Shown here: piece by piece, positions 24,542 through 32,510 of the stretch
Numbering within the stretch: the first letter of the stretch is position 1
How the letters are laid out: each line of letters opens with the position of its first letter
Source of the DNA: JBKHAJ01 sp964641125
GTDB lineage: Bacteria; Spirochaetota; Spirochaetia; SPDA01; CAZSGZ01
DNA length: 64,000 nt
NCBI GenBank assembly: GCA_964641125.1
Contig: CAZXMO010000006.1
Location: 1 to 64,000, forward strand
Reading direction: 5' to 3'
The notes under the pieces: model-generated
Told to the model about the DNA's origin: nothing
What the model saw: only the letters and a program-made list of their open reading frames with translations
Databases searched by the model: none
Made by a program: the position numbers and the translations under genes

Positions 24542-25990
24542 TCAATGTACGCCAACCGCGGTGCGGCAGGCGTGCATCGCCTCGGGGACGAATATGTCCC
24601 GGCTCTCCTTTTTGAGATTTTTCAGCACCTTCCGGTTGTTCCATTTCCATAGACGCAGGGTAATCAGCCCATAGATACGGAAAAAGATGACGATGGGTTC
24701 TCCAAAAAAGATCCACTTTATGTAGTGCAATGGTGAATAGAACTTACGCATCGCCCGCAGGGCGGCCTTCTGGAGCTCGTAAGGGGACATGTTTTTGGGG
24801 AGAAACACCGTGTTGAAGGTATCGTATTGGGCCCAGTCCTGCGAGAGTACCCGTCCCTGGAGATCGAATTCCCGGTACTGCCGGGTCCCCGGCAGGGGAG
24901 TCAGGATCAGAAATTGCACCGTTTCGATGTGATTACGCTGGGCGAATCGAAGGGTGTCGTCGAAGGTCGATGTATCGTCGGCATCGGAGCCGAAGACGAA
25001 CATTCCGTGGATCCGGATTCGTCGAGCCCGGATTGCCTTCACCGCGGCTTCGATATCATCGATGGTTTGTCCCTTGTTGAAGAGTTTCAAAGTTTCCGGA
25101 TTGACCGATTCGAAACCGATGAACAGGGTGTTGAAGCCGACCTCTTTCATCAGGTCCAGGACCTCAGGGTCCCTGGCGATGTCGGAGCGGACTTGAGCGG
25201 AAAACCCGCGGGTCACGATGGTACCCTTTCCCTGCTCTTCCCGAATCCGGGTAAGAAGCTCTCGAGTTCGGGCCTTATTAGCGGCAAAATGATCGTCGTA
25301 GAAGAAAACCTGCTTCGCCTTGATCCCTTTAAGCTCGTCGATAACCTGCTCCACCGTCCTCCGGCGGTGTTTCTTCCCGAGCATTTCGGTAACCGAGCAG
25401 AAGCTGCAGTCGAAGGGGCACCCCCGGGATGTCATCACCGGTCCGATATCGGTTATCGAGTAACCTTCGAAGAGACTCCAGTCGGGGGTAGGAACTGTAG
25501 TCATATCGGTATGTTCGGTTTTCATATCGTTCATCCGGATTTCCTCATTCTCCTTCCACACCAAACCGGGAATAGTCTCTAAGGATTTTCCCGCTCCCAG
25601 GGCGTTCAGGAAAGGGACGAAAGTATCGTCCGCCTCTCCCCGGAAAACGTAGTCCGCTTCCCGGATCGCTTCATCCGGTTCAAAGGTGGCGTGGACTCCC
25701 CCGATGACAACCGGCCGGCGCTTTCCGTCCTTGCCGTCGAGGGCCCTGACCATGCGGGCTATCTTGTATCCCTGAGGCGCGGTGGAGGTGGTGAGGGAAA
25801 TACCCACGACATCGGCCCACCGGATGTGATCGTTCTTGAGGGCCACCTTTTCCTCGTAGATGACCCGAACGTTGTAGCCCGCCTTATCGGCCAGAGTACC
25901 TAGAATCGCTAGGCCTAAGCGGGGTATTTTAAACAGCGAAAATATATTAAAATCGGGCGATTTCGGTTCGACGAGTAGTATGTTCTTCAC
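24542..25990 (-). CDS. B12-binding radical SAM protein
   Basis: A 482-residue protein with an N-terminal cobalamin-binding-type Rossmann domain (ILLVEPKSPDF; PRLGLAILGTLADKAGYNV; VVIGGVHATFEPDEAIREAD) and a central radical SAM barrel with the cluster motif in TSRGCPFDCSFCSVTEM (C-x3-C-x2-C). The C-terminal 100 residues are helical and basic. The B12 domain lacks the usual D-x-H-x2-G, so cobalamin is probably bound base-off without His, as in BchE-like enzymes, or not at all. I chose GTG 25990 (AAAGGAG upstream) because 53 residues encoded before it overlap the divergent promoter region. Likely a methyltransferase or cyclase on a lipid, cofactor or peptide; the substrate is unknown. Confidence 0.85.
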   Translation of the reverse strand: MKNILLVEPKSPDFNIFSLFKIPRLGLAILGTLADKAGYNVRVIYEEKVALKNDHIRWADVVGISLTTSTAPQGYKIARMVRALDGKDGKRRPVVIGGVHATFEPDEAIREADYVFRGEADDTFVPFLNALGAGKSLETIPGLVWKENEEIRMNDMKTEHTDMTTVPTPDWSLFEGYSITDIGPVMTSRGCPFDCSFCSVTEMLGKKHRRRTVEQVIDELKGIKAKQVFFYDDHFAANKARTRELLTRIREEQGKGTIVTRGFSAQVRSDIARDPEVLDLMKEVGFNTLFIGFESVNPETLKLFNKGQTIDDIEAAVKAIRARRIRIHGMFVFGSDADDTSTFDDTLRFAQRNHIETVQFLILTPLPGTRQYREFDLQGRVLSQDWAQYDTFNTVFLPKNMSPYELQKAALRAMRKFYSPLHYIKWIFFGEPIVIFFRIYGLITLRLWKWNNRKVLKNLKKESRDIFVPEAMHACRTAVGVH

Positions 25991-26034
25991 GGAAAGCTCC
26001 TTTTCGATACTGTATACGGTGTCTTTTTCGGAAC

Positions 26035-26090
26035 GACATAAGGGAGGAGTAAAAGTTGCACTATCGCAACTTTTTTGAAATGAGTTTGTC
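26035..26090. promoter_or_regulatory. mirror-symmetric divergent ECF-type promoters
   Basis: A 9-bp inverted repeat (AAAAGTTGC 26051-26059, GCAACTTTT 26066-26074, 6-nt loop) supplies on each strand a -35-like GCAACTT, and exactly 15 nt further a GTC: 26088-26090 on plus, 26037-26035 on minus. This is the -35/-10 layout of ECF sigma promoters. Plus drives the sigma gene at 26094 (start at or near the ATG); minus drives the radical SAM gene with a leader of about 38 nt holding AAAGGAG. Confidence 0.6.
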
Positions 26091-26093
26091 ATA

Positions 26094-26666
26094 ATGAATG
26101 TACGAGCGCAGGAACGGGATGATAACGACCTCGTCCGGGATGTTATCAACGGCGATACAGAGGTCTACTCCGAGCTGGTAAAACGACACCAGAGCCGGAT
26201 CTTTTATTTAGGCCTCAAGTTCCTGAAACATTTCGAGGAAGCGGAGGATTTCACGCAGGAGGTCTTTATAAAAGGATTCGAAAAGCTGGAATCCTTCAGC
26301 GGAAAGGTCCCCTTCTCGGCATGGCTCTTTCGGATCGGGTACAATCACGGCGTCAACAAGTACCGGTCCGTTTCGGGAAAGCCGGTGAATGAAGAGTTTC
26401 AAGAAGAGCGGGACGGGGCCGCGGAAGATCGGCAGGATAGTCCCGAAGACGAGATCGTACGTAAAGAGGAGAAGAATCAGATCAGGGAGATCTTAAAGAA
26501 GCTCCCCGAGATCTATAATATCGTCATACGGCTGCGCTTTTTCGACGGCCTGAGCTACGCCGAAATCGCGGAAGCCCTGGGAAAGCCGGTGAATACCGTC
26601 AGGTCCCACCTGTTTCGAGCCAAACAACAGGTCAGGGAGCTCTACGAACGGTACCGGAAAGAATAA
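26094..26666 (+). CDS. ECF-type RNA polymerase sigma factor
   Basis: A 190-residue sigma factor of the RpoE-like ECF group. Region 2 covers about residues 20-90: YSELVKRHQSRIFYLGLKFL, EEAEDFTQEVFIKGFEKLES, then WLFRIGYNHGVNKYRS (region 2.4, -10 recognition). Region 4 covers 130-185: LPEIYNIVIRLRFFDGLSYA then ALGKPVNTVRSHLFRAKQQVR (-35 helix-turn-helix). No region 1.1 or 3. The start has no ribosome site and the predicted transcript begins almost on the ATG. A membrane protein gene follows after 45 nt and is the likely cognate anti-sigma partner. The symmetric promoter upstream suggests autoregulation and a divergent regulon member. Confidence 0.92.
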   Translation: MNVRAQERDDNDLVRDVINGDTEVYSELVKRHQSRIFYLGLKFLKHFEEAEDFTQEVFIKGFEKLESFSGKVPFSAWLFRIGYNHGVNKYRSVSGKPVNEEFQEERDGAAEDRQDSPEDEIVRKEEKNQIREILKKLPEIYNIVIRLRFFDGLSYAEIAEALGKPVNTVRSHLFRAKQQVRELYERYRKE

Positions 26667-26711
26667 CGGGAAAAGAATAACGGGAAAAGAAAGAGAGAAA
26701 GAGAGAAAGGC

Positions 26712-27131
26712 ATGAGAGATAAACAGGAAAGACCGGAGAAGATCGACGTCGTTCTGAGCACCATCGAATTTCCCGGAGAAGACGAGAACGAGGTCAGAAA
26801 CTATCTCGAGAAAGCGGAAATACCAAAAAAAGTGATGGAAACTCTGAAAAATACCGTTTTCAGACGGCACCGGATGCGGAATTGGGGATTGGTTGCCGCC
26901 GCGGCCCTCTTTCTCCTTCTCGTACTCGGCGCGAATGAATACGTTACCGAGTTTCTCTTTTTTCTGCAGAGTGCAATAATCTTTTTCCTCGCCATTCTCT
27001 TCGCGGCCCTTTTCATGGTGGGACTCATCGGACTGTTCATCAACGTGGATTACTCACGCCTTTCGAAGGCGTTAAACCTCCGGGACATAGAGGATTTCTT
27101 TTCCAATCTCTTCCATCCCCGGGGCCCCTAG
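26712..27131 (+). CDS. two-helix membrane protein, candidate anti-sigma factor
   Basis: A 139-residue protein. Residues 1-60 are soluble, charged and helical (DVVLSTIEFPGEDENEVRNY, ETLKNTVFRRHR), then two membrane helices (LVAAAALFLLLVLGANEYV and SAIIFFLAILFAALFMVGLI) and a short C-terminal tail. Position right after the ECF sigma gene, and a cytosolic N-terminal helical domain followed by membrane helices, fit the anti-sigma plan, but the zinc HxxxCxxC motif of the ZAS domain is absent. It starts after the repeated AAAGAGAGAAAG tract, with a weak ribosome site (GAAAGG). Alternative: an unrelated small membrane protein regulated by the sigma factor. Confidence 0.6.
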   Translation: MRDKQERPEKIDVVLSTIEFPGEDENEVRNYLEKAEIPKKVMETLKNTVFRRHRMRNWGLVAAAALFLLLVLGANEYVTEFLFFLQSAIIFFLAILFAALFMVGLIGLFINVDYSRLSKALNLRDIEDFFSNLFHPRGP

Positions 27132-27137
27132 TACCGC

Positions 27138-27166
27138 TTGGGTAATCGCCGACGATGTGATATATT
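27138..27166 (+). promoter_or_regulatory. promoter ending at the start codon of the WD40 gene
   Basis: TTGGGT (27138-27143), 17 bp, TATATT (27161-27166), then 7 nt to ATG 27174; predicted leader 1 nt. No ribosome site. Confidence 0.55.
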
Positions 27167-27173
27167 CCTTCTC

Positions 27174-28202
27174 ATGAAACGAAAAAGAGCATTGACCCAA
27201 AAGGCGGTTCTCATCGCCTTCGTAGCAGCCGCGGCGGTCCTCGGCGGGTGTTATTCCATCCGATCCCTTCCTGACCAAATAAACTATAAAAAATACGCCG
27301 AGTTTACCGACTTTACCGACAAAGTCCTCAGTGTCGATATAAGTCCCGACGGCAGGTATCTCGCCGCGGGAAGCATGGATAACACCGTCAAGATATATGA
27401 CCTCAAGAACCGGTCTCTCGTCAGGGAGTTCGAGCGGCATCCCGACGATATCTTTACCCTCGCTTTCGGACCTTCTTCGGATTACCTAGTTACCGGATGC
27501 AGAGACCGGCTGATCCGGGTCTTTGATGTAGAAACGGGTGAGCTCGTTTATACCTTGGACCGGCATAACGACACCATCTATAAGGTACGCTTCCATCCGG
27601 ACGGCCGGTTCCTGGTTTCCGCCGGTAAGGACGAGACGGTCTTCGTATGGGACCTCGAAACCGGCACCCTGGTCGACGTACTCAGGGAGCATAAGGACGC
27701 GGTTTATGCCTTGACCTTTTCGCCCGACGGGAAAACTCTCTATTCGGGGAGCCTGGACAAGATCGTCGCCGTATGGGACATGGAGTATCTCAACTTGACC
27801 ACCTCTTTCAAGGCGAAACAAGACGTCTACTGCCTAGCGGTCAATCCCAAGAACACCCTTCTCGCGGTATCCGGAATCACTCGAGTACGGGGAGGCGATG
27901 CGGATAAGCGGACATCCCCTATCAACGTGTTTGCCATAGACGATGAGTACAAGCGAAAGGAGGTCTTTTCCGGTCATCAGCCCGCCTGCTGGTCAATGGT
28001 CTTTACCCCGGACGGAGAGTACCTGGTCAGCGGGGGCACCGATTCCAGAATCCGTATCTGGACAATGGCCCCGGCGGCCCAAGAGCTAGTCGGTTCCTTC
28101 GACTCCGAAGCGGATGAGGTGTGGGACCTGGCGATGAGTCCCGACGGAAATTTCCTGGCCGCCGCCTGTTCCGACAACACGGTTATGGTCTATAGGAAAT
28201 AG
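27174..28202 (+). CDS. WD40-repeat lipoprotein
   Basis: A 342-residue exported beta-propeller. The N-terminus has basic residues, a hydrophobic stretch and lipobox VLGGC (Cys 26), so it is membrane-anchored outside the inner membrane. At least six WD repeats follow, with recognisable ends: AAGSMDNTVKIYD, VTGCRDRLIRVFD, VSAGKDETVFVWD, YSGSLDKIVAVWD, VSGGTDSRIRIWT, AAACSDNTVMVYR; a seventh, degenerate blade lies between. Such propellers are scaffolds for protein binding. ATG 27174 is chosen because it opens the signal peptide and abuts the promoter. It is convergent with the next lipoprotein gene. Confidence 0.9.
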   Translation: MKRKRALTQKAVLIAFVAAAAVLGGCYSIRSLPDQINYKKYAEFTDFTDKVLSVDISPDGRYLAAGSMDNTVKIYDLKNRSLVREFERHPDDIFTLAFGPSSDYLVTGCRDRLIRVFDVETGELVYTLDRHNDTIYKVRFHPDGRFLVSAGKDETVFVWDLETGTLVDVLREHKDAVYALTFSPDGKTLYSGSLDKIVAVWDMEYLNLTTSFKAKQDVYCLAVNPKNTLLAVSGITRVRGGDADKRTSPINVFAIDDEYKRKEVFSGHQPACWSMVFTPDGEYLVSGGTDSRIRIWTMAPAAQELVGSFDSEADEVWDLAMSPDGNFLAAACSDNTVMVYRK

Positions 28203-28222
28203 AGCCGCGCGGATATTTACGG

Positions 28223-29293
28223 CTACATGGTCGCCAGTAAGGCGATCACGGTGATGGCCAAGGCCCCGGCGGCTATCCCGAAGACGATGGCCAGGATGTT
28301 GCTCCTGCTCTTCTCGGCCTCGCCGATCGGGTCCTCGATGAGGGATATCAGCTGCTCCCCCGCCGTTTTGGGGTCCTCAGGCTCGACTTCCTTCGGCTGA
28401 TTGGGGAGCCTCTCCCCGTAATAGGTGTAATCGAACTTTTCGAGCCGTCTTATGTACTCGTCGACCTGCTCCCAGAGCTGTCCCTCGGTCTGCAAGTCCT
28501 GCTGAACAAAGCTTTGTATATCGGTATCGACGGTTTCGACGGTCCGGGCAATCCGAATACTTCCGGTACGGGCGTCTATGACCCGAACGAAGAGCCTGAC
28601 CCTGACCTCTCTTGCAAGGTCTATTTCGAGTCTCGACTTGGTTTTTTCCTCCCCGTCCACCCGCGCCTCGATCTTCCGATCCTCGGTTTCGTAGTGGATC
28701 CCGCACTCGAGAAGCCGATAGGCCACGATAACGTCGGCGCTCTCTAAGGCCATCGCCGATCGGATATCCTGATAATCATCCCTCAAGGCCGTATAGAGCT
28801 CGGCCGCCGCGGCCGGATCCATCCCCTCCCGCTTCATCCCCTGGACTATGGCGTCCAAGGGGTCCGAGGGGAGGGTTCCCGGCACGATCCCCGCGTATCC
28901 GTCGGCGCGCTCGAACCCGGCATGATAGAGAACATCGGGGTCCCGCTCGAGCACCCGGTACCCCTCCTTCAAGAGAACGGCGATGAGACTGTCGTCGATA
29001 AGATAGTTGATGGGCCTGTCGACGATCGCCCTGGTTTCGAGGCTTACCACGATGATGTTCTCATCGGTTTGAACCTTTCCTTCGAGAGCGGAGGCTATGG
29101 GAAGGGTCTTCGCCGTCCGCTCGATGAGAACAGCATTAGTGTCATCGAATACGGGTATCGCCGCTTTGGTCCTCTCATCAATAGGGGTGGCGCATCCCGC
29201 GGCGAGGATACCCGAGATCGACACCGCCGCGATGAGGAGCACAGCCTGTATCACTGGCTGTTGGAACAGTTTTCGAGACCTGGAAATCTTCAT
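28223..29293 (-). CDS. lipoprotein with C-terminal membrane helix (CsgG/FlgO-like core, tentative)
   Basis: A 356-residue lipoprotein: signal peptide with lipobox ILAAGC (Cys about 34), a globular core, then a C-terminal membrane helix (ILAIVFGIAAGALAITVIAL). The core (ETRAIVDRPINYLIDDSLIA, EGYRVLERD, SADVIVAYRLLECGIHYE, VRLFVRVIDARTGSIRIAR) has the order of CsgG/FlgO-type domains, in which an unstable-paralogue-like fold binds the envelope: a gene-product list opening with a degraded 'YRVLERDPD' and closing with 'ARTG-I'. That family call is from pattern memory only. The start ATG lies exactly at the predicted transcription start. It is convergent with the WD40 lipoprotein. Confidence 0.65.
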   Translation of the reverse strand: MKISRSRKLFQQPVIQAVLLIAAVSISGILAAGCATPIDERTKAAIPVFDDTNAVLIERTAKTLPIASALEGKVQTDENIIVVSLETRAIVDRPINYLIDDSLIAVLLKEGYRVLERDPDVLYHAGFERADGYAGIVPGTLPSDPLDAIVQGMKREGMDPAAAAELYTALRDDYQDIRSAMALESADVIVAYRLLECGIHYETEDRKIEARVDGEEKTKSRLEIDLAREVRVRLFVRVIDARTGSIRIARTVETVDTDIQSFVQQDLQTEGQLWEQVDEYIRRLEKFDYTYYGERLPNQPKEVEPEDPKTAGEQLISLIEDPIGEAEKSRSNILAIVFGIAAGALAITVIALLATM

Positions 29294-29299
29294 GATTAT

Positions 29300-29329
29300 A
29301 ATATCGATTAAAACGGGACCCGCCGTCAA
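29300..29329 (-). promoter_or_regulatory. promoter ending at the start codon (leaderless lipoprotein gene)
   Basis: Minus strand: TTGACG (29329-29324), 18 bp, GATATT (29305-29300), then 6 nt; +1 falls on the A of ATG 29293. No ribosome site precedes the ATG. Confidence 0.6.
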
Positions 29330-29335
29330 GCAACG

Positions 29336-30655
29336 TCAGTTCTTCATCACCACCGGCTGCCGGGTCACTTCGAGGACGTCCCGCCACAGGGCGCTTTCGG
29401 GATCGACGTGGTTGCGCCGGAGGACGGCCATCTCCACGGGGAGATGGACGAAGTGGTTGTTGACGAGGCTTATGAGCGTTCTCGTCCGGCCCGCCATGGC
29501 GGCGTGGGCCGCGTGGGTACCGAGACGCGCGCAGTAGATGCTGTCGTTGGCCTGGGCGGGGGCGCTTCGGATCATGTAGCTCGGATCGATATACTTGAGG
29601 CTCACCTCGATCCCGTCGTCGGCGAAGAGCCGAGGCAGGGTCCGTTCGAGGAAGTGTCCGATGTCGCTCAAACGCTTATTACCGGAAGGGTCCTGCTCGT
29701 TGACCGCCTCGAGGAGACCTTGTCCGGCCCCTTCGGCGACCAGGATAACCGCGTGGTTTCGCTCGGCGAGACGCCTCTTGAGGTGGCCGTAGAGGCCGTT
29801 CTCCCCTTCCAGATCGAAGGGAATTTCAGGGATAAGGACGAAATTGACGTCGTTCTGGGCCAATGCGGTATACGCGGCGATAAATCCCGACTCCCGTCCC
29901 ATAACTTTGACCAGACCGATTCCGTTGATGGCGTCATGGGCCTCGATGTGGGCGCTGGAAACCGCGTCCACAGCGATGGCCACCGCGGTCTCGAAGCCGA
30001 AAGACTTCTGGATGAAGCTCAAGTCGTTGTCGATGGTCTTGGGGATCCCGATCATGGCGAGCTGGGTCCCCCGCTTTTCGAGCTCCTTGGATATAGCCAG
30101 CGCCCCGGTTTGGGTACCGTCTCCGCCTATAGTGAACAGCATGTTCAGGTTCATCCGCTCGATCGCGTCGGCTATATCGCTGACCCGTCCCCCTCCCCGG
30201 GAGGAGCCGAGGATTGTCCCCCCCCGGTGATGAATCTGATCCACGATCTCCGGGTTCAACTCGATTGTGGGGAGATTGTAATCGGAAAGGAATCCGCGGA
30301 ACCCGTTGCGGATGCCGGTTATCCTGCGGATCCCGTAGAGGAACCACAGAGCACGGACAATGGCCCGGATTACGTCGTTGAGGCCCGGACAGAGCCCTCC
30401 GCAGGTGACGATTCCCGCGTGAACATGCTGGGGATTGAAGTAGATCTTCTCACGGGGTCCCGCTTTTTCGAGGAGGTCCGATTTCTCATAGGTTTCACAG
30501 GGGGTACCCGGTCTCGCATCGATTCCATAGAGGATAAACTCGTCGTCCGTTACGTAATTCACCAACGAATCGCCTAGGACTGTGGACATGCGTATCGGAG
30601 AGGATACCTTCGCCTCCCCGAGCCGGGGAACTGTAAAATCGTATTCTTCATTCAT
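29336..30655 (-). CDS. 6-phosphofructokinase, TP0108/kinetoplastid-like group
   Basis: A 439-residue phosphofructokinase that makes fructose 1,6-bisphosphate. Conserved parts: GIVTCGGLCPGLNDVIRAIV (phosphate loop), LFTIGGDGTQTGALAI, GIPKTIDNDLSFIQKSFGFE (catalytic Asp in TIDND) and VKVMGRESGFIAAYTAL (F6P binding). The residue after GGD is Gly, which by family knowledge marks ATP use, whereas PPi enzymes have Asp; the Lys in PKTIDND is shared with PPi and kinetoplastid enzymes. The combination Gly/Lys defines the ATP-dependent group that includes trypanosome PFK and Treponema TP0108. It carries an N-terminal extension of about 85 residues, as those do. ATP dependence is predicted, not shown. 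Confidence 0.9.
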   Translation of the reverse strand: MNEEYDFTVPRLGEAKVSSPIRMSTVLGDSLVNYVTDDEFILYGIDARPGTPCETYEKSDLLEKAGPREKIYFNPQHVHAGIVTCGGLCPGLNDVIRAIVRALWFLYGIRRITGIRNGFRGFLSDYNLPTIELNPEIVDQIHHRGGTILGSSRGGGRVSDIADAIERMNLNMLFTIGGDGTQTGALAISKELEKRGTQLAMIGIPKTIDNDLSFIQKSFGFETAVAIAVDAVSSAHIEAHDAINGIGLVKVMGRESGFIAAYTALAQNDVNFVLIPEIPFDLEGENGLYGHLKRRLAERNHAVILVAEGAGQGLLEAVNEQDPSGNKRLSDIGHFLERTLPRLFADDGIEVSLKYIDPSYMIRSAPAQANDSIYCARLGTHAAHAAMAGRTRTLISLVNNHFVHLPVEMAVLRRNHVDPESALWRDVLEVTRQPVVMKN

Positions 30656-30706
30656 TTAAGAAACATTATAGAGAGATTCCCGGAGTTTTCAAGGGTCCGT
30701 CTCCGA

Positions 30707-30735
30707 TTGACTTATGACCGCCCCCGCTGTAAGGT
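30707..30735 (+). promoter_or_regulatory. promoter of galE
   Basis: TTGACT (30707-30712), 17 bp, TAAGGT (30730-30735); leader about 13 nt. It contains GAGGAG 8 nt before the ATG. Confidence 0.45.
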
Positions 30736-30754
30736 AGCCCGAGGAGCAGCGGAA

Positions 30755-31729
30755 ATGAAAGTACTCGTCATCGGCGGGGCCGGATATATCGGCAGTCACG
30801 TGACAAAACACCTCCTTCGCAGGGGACACGAGACGGTCGTCTTCGACGATCTGTCGAGCGGCCTCGAAGAAAATATATTTTCCCAATCCCGGTTCATCTT
30901 AGGAAACATCCTCGACCACCGGGCCGTTTCGGATGCCGCTTCGGAGGGGTTCGACGCCCTGGTTCACCTGGCCGCCTTCAAAGCGGCCGGGGAATCTATG
31001 GAACGGCCGTCCAAATACGGGGTGAATAACATCGGGGGAACCATGAACATCTTGGCCGCCGCCGAATCGGCGGGAATCCGGTTCATAGTGTTTTCCTCCT
31101 CGGCGGCGGTATACGGCGAGCCGGAATACCTCCCCCTAGACGAGGAACACCCGACGAAACCTGAAAATTTCTACGGATTCACCAAGCTCGAGATCGAGCG
31201 GACCCTATCGTGGTACGACCGTCTCAAAAGCATCCGCTTTGCCTCGCTCCGCTACTTCAACGCCGCGGGATACGACGTCGAGGGTGAGATAACCGGCCTC
31301 GAGCGTAACCCCGCCAACCTCCTTCCGGTCATTATGGAGGTCGCCTGCGGCAGACGGGAGAAGCTCCTGATTTTCGGAAACGACTACCCCACCCCCGACG
31401 GGACCGGGGTCAGGGATTACATCCATGTAGACGATCTTGCCGACGCCCACCTTAAATCCCTCGATTATATCACCGGGAACAACCGAAGCCTCACCGTCAA
31501 CCTCGGAAGCGAGGCGGGCCTGAGCGTTTTAGAAATCCTAGAAGCGGCGCGGCGCATCACCGGCAGGGAAATTCCCGCGGAGATCGTGGACAGGCGGCCG
31601 GGAGATCCGGCTAAACTCGTGGCCTCCGCCGCCGAAGCGAAAAAGCTCCTGGACTGGAAACCCCGCTATTCCGACGCGGACACCCTCGTGGAGACCTCCT
31701 GGAAGGTTTACCGGGCACACTGCACCTAG
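30755..31729 (+). CDS. galE: UDP-glucose 4-epimerase
   Basis: A 324-residue extended SDR that interconverts UDP-glucose and UDP-galactose with bound NAD+. The N-terminal Rossmann motif is VLVIGGAGYIGSHVTKHLL, followed by FDDLSSG, HLAAFKAAGESME, FSSSAAVYGEPEYLP (catalytic Ser region), YGFTKLEIE (Tyr-x3-Lys) and RYFNAAGYD. GDDYPTPDGTGVRDYIHVDD-type sequence (here GNDYPTPDGTGVRDYIHVDD) is the GalE signature. ATG 30755 opens the Rossmann fold and has GAGGAG upstream; the frame is open further 5' but overlaps the promoter. Monocistronic, convergent with the DUF4203-like gene. Supplies galactose residues for glycolipid or polysaccharide. Confidence 0.95.
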   Translation: MKVLVIGGAGYIGSHVTKHLLRRGHETVVFDDLSSGLEENIFSQSRFILGNILDHRAVSDAASEGFDALVHLAAFKAAGESMERPSKYGVNNIGGTMNILAAAESAGIRFIVFSSSAAVYGEPEYLPLDEEHPTKPENFYGFTKLEIERTLSWYDRLKSIRFASLRYFNAAGYDVEGEITGLERNPANLLPVIMEVACGRREKLLIFGNDYPTPDGTGVRDYIHVDDLADAHLKSLDYITGNNRSLTVNLGSEAGLSVLEILEAARRITGREIPAEIVDRRPGDPAKLVASAAEAKKLLDWKPRYSDADTLVETSWKVYRAHCT

Positions 31730-31751
31730 AGATGAGCACCGGGGGAATAAT

Positions 31752-32393
31752 CTACCTGTTCCTTCGCTTGGTGTCCACGTACCGGACCTCGCGTTTGATC
31801 CGGGAATGCCTGCCCTTGTTTGTAGCGAACTGAACGACGACTCCCGCGATCCCGAAGACCACGCAGACGATCTCGATGACCACCGATTCCTGAGGGGGCA
31901 GCACCAGGTACAGCCCGAGACGGAAGGCAACGTACCCCACGAAGGAGGTAGCCAGGATCACGATCGGCTTCTCCGCCGCCAAGGTTATGCTTCCCAGAAT
32001 GAGAGCGAGGACCACCGCTATCACGAGTCCCCAGACCATCTGATCGATGTAGTTGTAGGCTATAAAGATTCCGACGGCTCCCCCCACCGCAAGCCCTAAA
32101 ATGTAGACCGCCAGATAGTAGAGAATGAACGAAGCGACTCCCAGAACGACCGCGAGTATTATTGGCAGCGCGATATACATGGCGGTTCCGTAGGCCAGGT
32201 ACATTTCGGCGAGATATGCTCCTAATGATGCGCCGAATAAAACTCCGACGAGGACTAGGGCGACCCGTTTGAGCTTATAGCCAAGGAGAATCAGGAGACC
32301 CCCGAGAATGATTGCGATGACTCCCGTCGATACTCCGGTTACCGTACTCAAGGAATACAGGTAATCGTAGACGGCGTTTGTTATTTGATACAT
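31752..32393 (-). CDS. polytopic membrane protein (DUF4203/TMEM198-like)
   Basis: A 213-residue protein with about seven hydrophobic helices: GVIAIILGGLLILLGYKL, VALVLVGVLFGASLGAYLA, YIALPIILAVVLGVASFI, LAVYILGLAVGGAVGIF, WGLVIAVVLALILGSITLA, and two more, then a very basic tail (HSRIKREVRYVDTKRRNR). Glycine-rich helices in this order recall the DUF4203/TMEM198 family. GGAGGAGG precedes the ATG. Function unknown; no catalytic motif or transporter signature. It is flanked by convergent galE and divergent radA and looks monocistronic. Confidence 0.7.
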   Translation of the reverse strand: MYQITNAVYDYLYSLSTVTGVSTGVIAIILGGLLILLGYKLKRVALVLVGVLFGASLGAYLAEMYLAYGTAMYIALPIILAVVLGVASFILYYLAVYILGLAVGGAVGIFIAYNYIDQMVWGLVIAVVLALILGSITLAAEKPIVILATSFVGYVAFRLGLYLVLPPQESVVIEIVCVVFGIAGVVVQFATNKGRHSRIKREVRYVDTKRRNR

Positions 32394-32510
32394 TTAAACC
32401 TCCTCCTATATTTTAACTCCTATAACATACCACCGGAAGCGCAAAAAGAAAAATTAAAACCGAGTAAAGAGATATTGAAGTTTCCGCCCCGTTGATGCAC
32501 GATATTGGGC

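Noticed and set aside
26051..26076. Stem-loop followed by TTTTTT as an intrinsic terminator
   Set aside because: It lies between divergent genes with no upstream plus-strand gene to stop, the stem is AT-rich, and its arms are explained better as two ECF -35 boxes.
25991..26149. 53-codon N-terminal extension of the radical SAM protein
   Set aside because: It would be encoded across the divergent promoter region; GTG 25990 has a good ribosome site and starts the conserved domain.
29408..30577. 389-codon plus-strand open frame opposite phosphofructokinase
   Set aside because: Antisense shadow of a conserved gene.
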